NCBI GenBank assembly: GCA_002368805.1
Contig: DFFH01000127.1
Location: forward strand, 2,814-12,175
Reading direction: 5' to 3'
DNA from: Mageeibacillus sp. UBA3781
GTDB taxonomy: Bacteria > Bacillota > Clostridia > Saccharofermentanales > Saccharofermentanaceae
DNA: 9,362 nt
The notes beneath the pieces were generated by a model. That model was not told the origin of the DNA. It saw only the letters and a list, made by a program, of their open reading frames with translations, and did no database searches. Below are positions 1 through 5,422 of the stretch, one piece after another; the stretch's first letter is position 1, and each line of letters opens with the position of its first letter. The position numbers and the translations under genes were made by a program.

Positions 1-224
1 TGATGTTGTCTATGACATATGACAACGTACATATGAATGAAGAACACGTGACGCTGATTCTTAATATAATCGAGAATATCCACGGTTCCTGTTCATCGGA
101 TCCGTCTGCTCTGTTGATCATCCAGGAGGAAGCCCCCGGGTATTTTACTGATCAGAGAACACTCGATGATGTAGTCAACATCATACAGAAGAGGGCGGCG
201 ACCGTCGTTCAGGAGCGCGGCTGA
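1..224 (+). CDS. C-terminal end of an extracellular solute-binding-type protein (partial, 5' end outside window)
   Basis: The reading frame is open to the left edge and stops at TGA 222-224, so only about the last 74 codons are present. The ATG at position 3 is probably internal. The last 35 residues have the pattern typical of the end of clostridial family 1 solute-binding proteins: EEAPGYF, a variable stretch, then IIQKRAAT. The same pattern (EEAAVYY...LIQNRVST) ends the large lipoprotein at 2448-4670, so this is likely a paralogue or a distant relative. Such proteins are normally lipid-anchored outside the membrane and bind sugars or peptides for ABC importers. No permease gene is visible here. 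The terminator right after the stop marks this as the last gene of its transcript. The family call rests on a short tail, so ligand and full domain layout are unknown. Confidence 0.7.
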   Translation, partial: MLSMTYDNVHMNEEHVTLILNIIENIHGSCSSDPSALLIIQEEAPGYFTDQRTLDDVVNIIQKRAATVVQERG

Positions 225-240
225 TCCGTATAAGAAATTC

Positions 241-284
241 AGGGAGCTTTTTTGCACACATCATTGCAGAAGAGCTCCTTTTTT
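241..284 (+). terminator. Rho-independent terminator after the solute-binding-type gene
   Basis: Bases 241-256 pair with 265-280 in an unbroken 16-bp stem that includes three G-T wobbles, with an 8-base loop. The core is GGAGC pairing with GCTCC or its wobble form. The 3' arm runs into TTTTT at 280-284. It lies 17 bases after the upstream stop codon and before the sigma factor gene, so it separates the two transcripts. Confidence 0.88.
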
Positions 285-355
285 GTTGCGCAAATTTCTT
301 ATTATATGTACTGTAGTCTTGTCAGATTCTCATCGGAATGTCGTCAATATAAGTG

Positions 356-362
356 AAGGAGG
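356..362 (+). promoter_or_regulatory. Ribosome binding site that fixes the sigma factor start
   Basis: AAGGAGG is an exact anti-16S match 8 bases before ATG 371. It lies just inside the alternative GTG start at 353, which has no binding site of its own. This argues for the ATG and removes six N-terminal residues from the longest possible reading. Confidence 0.85.
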
Positions 363-370
363 TTATCCGG

Positions 371-931
371 ATGGACGATGAAGGAATAATCCGCTTATAT
401 TGGGACAGGGATGAGACCGCGATCACGGAGACATCTAAAAAGTACGGGAAGTACTGTTTCTCGATCGCGTACAGCATTCTCAATGACCATGAGGATTCAG
501 AGGAGTGTGTGAACGATACCTACACGAAGGTGTGGAATTCGATCCCGCCGAAAAAGCCTTCGATCCTCTCTGCATTTATCGGACGTATCGTCCGTAATCT
601 CGCACTGGACCGGTATAAGCGAAAAACTGCGCAGAAGCGTGGCGGGAATACGATGGATGTGATCCTCGATGAGATAGGTGAGATCGCATCTGATGTATCG
701 AGCCCGGAAGATCAGCTGTCGCATCAGGAACTGGCAGACATGATCAATGATTTTCTTTCCTCGCTTCCTGTCGAGAAACGTGTTATGCTCGTCCGCCGGT
801 ACTGGTATGCGGACGATATCAAGTCGATCGCATCCCGGCTGGGCGTAAGCGAGAATACCGTCTCCGTCTCGATCCGTCGTCTTCGGATAAAACTCCGCGA
901 TTATCTTAAGTCGAGAGGATATGAACTATGA
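371..931 (+). CDS. ECF-type RNA polymerase sigma factor (sigma-70 family)
   Basis: This 186-residue protein would direct RNA polymerase to a small set of promoters, probably including those of its own cluster. Sigma region 2 spans about residues 20-86. It contains EDSEECVNDTYTKVWNSIPP and then GRIVRNLALDRYKRK, which match the core-binding and -10-recognition helices of ECF factors. Sigma region 4 spans about 115-178, with LPVEKRVMLVRRYW followed by the helix-turn-helix IASRLGVSENTVSVSIRRLR. There is no region 1 or 3, and the length is normal for the family. The ATG at 371 is chosen over GTG 353 because AAGGAGG sits 8 bases before it. The stop overlaps the next start as ATGA, so the two proteins are probably made in a coupled way. 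The ECF call is firm. The inducing signal is unknown. Confidence 0.95.
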   Translation: MDDEGIIRLYWDRDETAITETSKKYGKYCFSIAYSILNDHEDSEECVNDTYTKVWNSIPPKKPSILSAFIGRIVRNLALDRYKRKTAQKRGGNTMDVILDEIGEIASDVSSPEDQLSHQELADMINDFLSSLPVEKRVMLVRRYWYADDIKSIASRLGVSENTVSVSIRRLRIKLRDYLKSRGYEL

Positions 932-1740
932 AAAACGAATTTCTGATGGAATCTTTTGGCTACATATCTGATGAATATATCGCGGAAGCAGCATCTTTTC
1001 AGAAGAAAAAACGCTCCGTGACGTGGATCCCTTATGCCGGTATTGCTGCCGCTTTTCTCTCGATCATCGGGATATTTTTCCTTGTGAAAAGCACTGTCAG
1101 GAGAGAGAAGACTGCGCCGTCCGAAGGAACAGATACATATCTCCCTGAAACAGGTCTGGAAGAGACCGTGCCGGCTACAAGTGGTACGGAAGCAACAGTG
1201 GCGATGACAAGACCGGCGGTGGATGAGGGGAAAGTGCTTTTTGCGCCGGATAAATCAGCGGGCGAGTGTCATAATGAGATGGTAGGCGCGCCTATGGGGG
1301 AAGTCATGATGCCGTATCAGTTACAGCAAGAAATCGGGAAAGCAGAGAATAAGGATGAGTACTTCTCTGTGACGTTTATGGTTTGCCGGTTCGAATATGT
1401 TGAACAGTATCGTGAAGAAATGGCGGCTATATATCCTGAGCGTGTGAGTGAAAAAAGGTTAATCGAACTTTTCGGAGATCGAATCAAAGAAGATGTTCAC
1501 AAGGAAATGGATCGGCTTATAGGACTTGGATACCGGATCGAAATAGTGCCGCTTGACGAATACGTTGATAGAGAGGGCTTCGTTATCGAAGGGGAGAATG
1601 GATATCATGTAGATAACGGATTTACGGTAACCGGGTATCTTACCGGGGAGCAGCTTTCAAGCTTCGAGGCGGATCCGAAGCATGGGTATAGGTTTACCTG
1701 GAATACGAAGGATGGGGAAATCGGTGTCAGTGATGAGTGA
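928..1740 (+). CDS. Single-pass membrane protein, probable anti-sigma factor
   Basis: The gene starts inside the stop of the sigma factor gene (ATGA, 928-931), the usual arrangement for an ECF factor and its inhibitor. The 270-residue protein has a short cytoplasmic N-terminus of about 32 residues that includes FLMESFGYISDEYIAEA, long enough to hold a sigma factor. A basic KKKR stop follows, then one membrane helix at about residues 33-54 (IPYAGIAAAFLSIIGIFFLV). Outside comes a Thr/Pro/Glu-rich linker (about 56-110) and a globular domain (about 130-270). I do not recognise that outer domain. The N-terminus lacks the His-Cys-Cys pattern of zinc-type (ZAS) anti-sigma factors. The anti-sigma role is inferred from position and topology. 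In this model the outer domain would sense an envelope signal and release the sigma factor. No protease site is evident. Confidence 0.78.
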   Translation: MKNEFLMESFGYISDEYIAEAASFQKKKRSVTWIPYAGIAAAFLSIIGIFFLVKSTVRREKTAPSEGTDTYLPETGLEETVPATSGTEATVAMTRPAVDEGKVLFAPDKSAGECHNEMVGAPMGEVMMPYQLQQEIGKAENKDEYFSVTFMVCRFEYVEQYREEMAAIYPERVSEKRLIELFGDRIKEDVHKEMDRLIGLGYRIEIVPLDEYVDREGFVIEGENGYHVDNGFTVTGYLTGEQLSSFEADPKHGYRFTWNTKDGEIGVSDE

Positions 1741-1743
1741 TCC

Positions 1744-1750
1744 GAGGAGG
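1744..1750 (+). promoter_or_regulatory. Ribosome binding site that fixes the start of the small lipoprotein gene
   Basis: GAGGAGG lies 7 bases before ATG 1758. The longer reading from 1737 would start 7 bases before this site and would put an odd MIRGGIN leader ahead of the signal peptide, so 1758 is preferred. Confidence 0.8.
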
Positions 1751-1757
1751 AATCAAT

Positions 1758-2390
1758 ATGAAGAATTCAACTAAAGTAATGATGGCGAAGATAATGGCGA
1801 TGGCGCTGATCGTATCGATGGCAAGTGCTTTTGCCGCATGCAAAAAGAAATCGGATGTCCCGACGAAAGAGGAATTTCTGAATGAGCATATCAACGATCC
1901 GGATCCGCATGGTATGAAGAACCTGGACTTTGATCGCGAGGCGCTCATCAAGGCGTGGGGGGAGCCGGACGTGGGCGGAAGCTATGGAAGCTCTTCAGGC
2001 TGGAAGTGTGGCGAAAAGTTTATCCTGATCGGATATGACCCTGATGATCCCAATAAGATCAATGAGATGTATATATCCTATACGCAGGACCTGGTGTATC
2101 TGTTCTCCAATGCATCGCTGCACTATGTGTGCACGAGGAAAGACGGTGTAACAGATGAACACAACTGCATCATGATAGAGGATTCTCATCTCGATGAGCA
2201 GACGCGTAAGAGCCTTAAACAGGGAACGATCCTGCAGATCGAATTTGACGGGTACTTCCTGGACACATATCCCGGACAGATCAGTACGATATACTCTGTC
2301 AAAACGATCGGGCAGGTCGATGACTCGGAGATCCCGGCGCTGAAAGAACAGGAACAGTATATCCGGGAGCACTACACCGGAGAACAATGA
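1758..2390 (+). CDS. Small secreted protein, putative lipoprotein of unknown function
   Basis: The 210-residue product has a signal peptide (basic MKNSTK, then a hydrophobic stretch to residue 27) ending in FAAC, followed by KKK. Cys28 is the likely lipidation site. Phe at -3 departs from the usual Leu-led lipobox, so simple secretion cannot be excluded. The mature part has a WGEPD motif near residue 55, of a kind seen in several small clostridial lipoproteins. It ends with a stretch (GTILQIEFDGYFLDTYPGQI, about 157-176) resembling the end of OB-like DUF3221 domains, where a YPAQ-type motif recurs. That resemblance is from memory and weak. The gene follows the anti-sigma gene by 17 bases and so is probably in the sigma operon. 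Its role may be to act at the cell surface or to modulate the anti-sigma factor. No enzymatic residues are recognised. Confidence 0.72.
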   Translation: MKNSTKVMMAKIMAMALIVSMASAFAACKKKSDVPTKEEFLNEHINDPDPHGMKNLDFDREALIKAWGEPDVGGSYGSSSGWKCGEKFILIGYDPDDPNKINEMYISYTQDLVYLFSNASLHYVCTRKDGVTDEHNCIMIEDSHLDEQTRKSLKQGTILQIEFDGYFLDTYPGQISTIYSVKTIGQVDDSEIPALKEQEQYIREHYTGEQ

Positions 2391-2396
2391 TATAAT
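2388..2396 (+). promoter_or_regulatory. Possible extended -10 promoter for the large lipoprotein gene
   Basis: TGATATAAT is a perfect TGn-TATAAT extended -10 element. Its TGA is also the stop codon of the preceding gene. No -35 match lies 16-18 bases upstream, which extended -10 promoters tolerate. Transcription would start near 2403 and leave a leader of about 45 bases. The leader contains a small inverted repeat, GTTAC (2409-2413) and GTAAC (2421-2425), and the AGGAGG (2433-2438) for ATG 2448. Confidence 0.5.
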
Positions 2397-2447
2397 GTCC
2401 ATGAGGTTGTTACACTAAAAGTAACGGAGACAAGGAGGCATGCAAAG

Positions 2448-4670
2448 ATGGGTAAGTCAAGACTACGCGTTTTGACGCTGTTTTTGTGTTTTGCATTTGT
2501 GCTGCCGCTTTCGGCGTGCAAGAAAAAAGAGAAGGCGGAGAATTCTTCATTGCCTTTTTCATCATACTATTCCACAACGAATACGATCATGTCGATCCCG
2601 AATGTCATGAGGTCCGGTTTCTGCGGGAAAGGCGCATTTGCACTGACATTTTGTGAAACCGAAGAATACCGTGATGCATATCACAAGCAGTGTTTACCAA
2701 CCACCATGGAGGAATTATACAACCTTCCTTATCTTCCTTTGGATGAGCAGGGGAATGAGATTGCGCCGGAGAGCTTCCTTTACTACCTGGATGCAAGTGG
2801 TGAGATCAAGGCAACATATGATATGAATAAAGAATGCCGTCCTTCGAAAGATATCAGAGATATCTGCTGCACCGAAGAAGCGTGCTGGGTCCTGACAGGT
2901 CGTGTTTCCTATAATGAAGGTGAAAGTGAGTATTCCCTTGACGCTTTTGATCCGGAAAAAGGATTAGCGAAGCATATCGATATTGATATAGGCTCCTACT
3001 CTAAAACTTTTTTCGGATTTCAGGTCGGAAGTGACGGCAGCTTCTATCTTACCGGAAGAAACGGCGTGGTTCTCGTTATAGATCAGAACGGAAAAAAGAA
3101 AGAAACGATCGCTCTTCCTGAAACATACGAAAGCGGCGCTGCTGTCATCTGGGAGGATTCCCTCACCTGTATGGGAATCGGAAAAGAACTGCCACAGGTG
3201 CTTTTCAAATATGACGAGAAAAATAAGACGTGGACGGAAACAGATATCGCAGTTACAGAGAATTGGAATAAGCTTCTGGTCCGCGATGAAAAACTGTTTA
3301 GTATTGAGACTTCAAAAATCACGAATCTGGATAAGAAGGGTGTATCTGAACTGAGTCTGGAAGAAAACTCGGTATGGGGATCTGTTGACGATATCCGATT
3401 CCTCGAAAATGGAGAACTCGAGCTTCTGGTCCACCCGATGAGCGATGATATGTGTATTCTGTATCACCTTGCGCCGTCGGATAAAAAGACTATGGAGAGT
3501 AAGAAGGAGTTCGTCATCGCAGGTTATAATCTGATCGAGAGCCCGATCCCGCAGCTGGTGGAGGAGATGAGCCTTCTGCATCCGGAGGTGAAGTTCGTCA
3601 CGCGCGACTATATGAATGAGATCGATGCGGATGCAGACTGGACGGCGGCGAAGAAGAAGCTCTATGAGATCATCAGTCTGGATATTGCTAATGGAAAAGC
3701 ACCGGACATGTACTACGACGTCTGCAATGATATTGCTCTGGGTGAGATGGAAAGACTCGGGTATCTTCAGGATCTTTCGCCCTATCTCGGATCTCTTAAA
3801 GAGGATGAGTACTTCATGGATAAGATCACGATGGGGAAGAAAACTCCATACAGCGCAAACTTATCTTTTTCAATCGTCGGATTTATGGCATCTCCGAAAT
3901 ATGTGGAGAATACGGACACCTGGACTTACGAAGATTTTTATCGCTGTGCAGAGAAGTACACGGATCTTACCTGTGTCCAGAGTATTTACTCGAAGCAGAC
4001 CCTTCTGGAAAAAGGCGTTCTGGCGCAGATGGATATGTTTGTGAAAGATGGAAAAGCGAACTTTACCGGAGATGATTTCCTTCAGCTTCTGAAGTGGACG
4101 AATGAGATCGGCTGTAGAAATGACTGGGATGACTATAAGGCTGCGGAGCTCGATGACGGGCTGTTTATGCTGGACTTCGCGAGCGTATGCGCTCCGGGAA
4201 ACGTGATCGATTATCAGGATCACGTTCTGGTTGGATACCCTAATGAGAACGGGGCACTACATGTGGTGCCGAATTACCTGCTGGCGATCTCTGCAACGAC
4301 ATCCCAGAAAGACCTTGCCGGGGAGATCATCCTTTATGCTATTGGTGAGAAGTTTCAGTCGAACTGCCCGACAGTCGGTGCAGGTGCCATGCTCGTGAAC
4401 AGGAAGTGCTGGGATGAGGACTTCGAGGAAAGCTATAAACTGTATTCGCAGGCAGAAGCTGCAAAATTAAAAAAGAGTAAGGAAGAGTATCACGATCTGG
4501 CAGTCGCAACTGTCGAAAGAGCGAACAGGTATCTTTACGGCTATCAGTCTATCCTGGATATCGTCCTTGAGGAAGCAGCCGTGTACTATTCCGGTGACTG
4601 CTCGGCGGAACATGCTGCGGAACTGATCCAGAACCGGGTAAGTACCTATCTGAAAGAAACGAATTCATGA
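2448..4670 (+). CDS. Large lipoprotein: propeller-like N-terminal part joined to a family 1 extracellular solute-binding domain
   Basis: The 740-residue protein has a lipoprotein signal peptide with lipobox LSAC (Cys24) followed by KKKEK, so it should be anchored outside the membrane. Residues about 100-345 contain repeated short strands with turns such as DASGEIKA, DPEKGLAK, GSDGSFYL and DQNGKKKE, suggesting a beta-propeller-like sensor or scaffold. Residues about 352-740 read as a solute-binding protein: EFVIAGYNLIESPIPQLVEEM, then GKAPDMYYDVCND, GYLQDLSPYLGS, TWTYEDFYRCAEKY and a C-terminal LIQNRVSTYL. At about twice the usual length, it is a two-domain form. The start has AGGAGG 9 bases before it. 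Seventeen cysteines follow the lipidated one, many for an exported protein. No importer permease lies in the window, so the ligand and whether it feeds transport or sensing are open. Confidence 0.85.
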   Translation: MGKSRLRVLTLFLCFAFVLPLSACKKKEKAENSSLPFSSYYSTTNTIMSIPNVMRSGFCGKGAFALTFCETEEYRDAYHKQCLPTTMEELYNLPYLPLDEQGNEIAPESFLYYLDASGEIKATYDMNKECRPSKDIRDICCTEEACWVLTGRVSYNEGESEYSLDAFDPEKGLAKHIDIDIGSYSKTFFGFQVGSDGSFYLTGRNGVVLVIDQNGKKKETIALPETYESGAAVIWEDSLTCMGIGKELPQVLFKYDEKNKTWTETDIAVTENWNKLLVRDEKLFSIETSKITNLDKKGVSELSLEENSVWGSVDDIRFLENGELELLVHPMSDDMCILYHLAPSDKKTMESKKEFVIAGYNLIESPIPQLVEEMSLLHPEVKFVTRDYMNEIDADADWTAAKKKLYEIISLDIANGKAPDMYYDVCNDIALGEMERLGYLQDLSPYLGSLKEDEYFMDKITMGKKTPYSANLSFSIVGFMASPKYVENTDTWTYEDFYRCAEKYTDLTCVQSIYSKQTLLEKGVLAQMDMFVKDGKANFTGDDFLQLLKWTNEIGCRNDWDDYKAAELDDGLFMLDFASVCAPGNVIDYQDHVLVGYPNENGALHVVPNYLLAISATTSQKDLAGEIILYAIGEKFQSNCPTVGAGAMLVNRKCWDEDFEESYKLYSQAEAAKLKKSKEEYHDLAVATVERANRYLYGYQSILDIVLEEAAVYYSGDCSAEHAAELIQNRVSTYLKETNS

Positions 4671-4679
4671 GGTTAAGAT

Positions 4680-4685
4680 AAGGAG
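4680..4685 (+). promoter_or_regulatory. Ribosome binding site for the Ser/Thr-linker lipoprotein gene
   Basis: AAGGAG lies 9 bases before ATG 4695. A nearer ATG at 4688 is too close to the site and is out of frame, so 4695 is the start. Confidence 0.7.
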
Positions 4686-4694
4686 AAATGATAT

Positions 4695-5333
4695 ATGAAT
4701 AAGAATGTTCAAAAAGTACTGGCCGTTTTTCTTTCATGCGTTGTGACCGGAGGTATGGTTTCCGGCTGTAAGTCAAAGGAGAAGAAGGAATCATCAAAAC
4801 AGGACAGCACCACTACTTCTGCGGAAAACACGACAACTTCTGAGACCGAAGGCACGACTGCTTCTTCCAACGAAGAGACTGATGCCTCTGAGACGAAGAA
4901 ACAGAAACTGTCGCCAGATGAGATGCTGGACGCATTTCTTAAGTACTGTGAAGATAATGAAGTTGCTTACGAAAAATCTGCCTCTGTCAGTAATGAGGAG
5001 GGGTATACGCGCTACCAGACGCCGCAGAACGGAACTTTGTTTGTGATCGATAGATACTCAAATGAAGAACTGGCAAAGAAGACTGTTAAGGACGTCAAGG
5101 GATACGGCGGATGGTATGAAGAGGATCTGGTGAAGAAGTCTGTTAAGACTGATGAAGACGGACTGGATCTTGAAGGATATTATTGTCAGGATCCGGACGG
5201 GATGAATATGCTCTTTGCTATCGGAAGAAAAGAACAGCTCGTTTTCCAATTTGAAGCAATCGGAGATGAACAGGTCAAACTGGTCGAAGATATCCTCCTG
5301 TCGATGGGGATCGATATAAAATCGATATCGTAA
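4695..5333 (+). CDS. Small lipoprotein with Ser/Thr-rich linker, unknown function
   Basis: The 212-residue product has a lipoprotein signal peptide ending in the lipobox VSGC (Cys25). A charged and then Ser/Thr/Glu-rich low-complexity linker follows (about residues 26-70), of the kind that spaces a domain off the membrane or across the wall. The folded part (about 72-212) begins SPDEMLDAFLKYCED and ends QVKLVEDILLSMGIDI. It mixes likely alpha helices with strands (GTLFVIDRYS, NMLFAIGRKE, QLVFQFEAIG). I do not recognise the domain and see no catalytic motif. The gene starts 24 bases after the large lipoprotein and is probably co-transcribed with it. No clear terminator follows, so some read-through into the ABC genes is possible. 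Confidence 0.8.
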   Translation: MNKNVQKVLAVFLSCVVTGGMVSGCKSKEKKESSKQDSTTTSAENTTTSETEGTTASSNEETDASETKKQKLSPDEMLDAFLKYCEDNEVAYEKSASVSNEEGYTRYQTPQNGTLFVIDRYSNEELAKKTVKDVKGYGGWYEEDLVKKSVKTDEDGLDLEGYYCQDPDGMNMLFAIGRKEQLVFQFEAIGDEQVKLVEDILLSMGIDIKSIS

Positions 5334-5360
5334 AGGATCCGGCTCTATACTTTTGGTATC

Positions 5361-5389
5361 TTCTTACCCGAAAACCGTTGGGGTATAAT
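5361..5389 (+). promoter_or_regulatory. Putative promoter for the ABC exporter pair
   Basis: A perfect TATAAT lies at 5384-5389, with a weak -35 (TTCTTA, 5361-5366) at the ideal 17-base spacing. The predicted start near 5396 leaves about 27 bases of leader before ATG 5423, including AAGGAAG at 5407-5413. The position between the lipoprotein and exporter genes supports a separate transcript. The poor -35 means an activator or another sigma factor may be needed. Confidence 0.5.
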
Positions 5390-5422
5390 ACTCCCATCAA
5401 GGGGACAAGGAAGTACTGTAAG

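Noticed and set aside
285..355. Promoter for the sigma factor gene, such as TTGTTG-TATGTA (283-310) or an ECF-like TTGTCA...CGTC (319-345)
   Set aside because: A promoter must exist after the terminator, but none of the candidates has both good boxes and good spacing. The ECF-like one would start almost at the ribosome binding site.
353..370. GTG start at 353 for the sigma factor
   Set aside because: The added residues would be encoded by the ribosome binding site itself, and AAGGAGG is placed correctly for ATG 371.
3616..4044. 142-codon + strand open frame inside the large lipoprotein gene
   Set aside because: It is a +1 shadow rich in Arg, Trp and Ser with no ribosome binding site, lying inside a convincing solute-binding domain.
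5334..5380. Terminator after the Ser/Thr-linker lipoprotein gene
   Set aside because: Only a 4-bp ATAC/GTAT stem is present, without GC pairs or a T-run, so it was not called.
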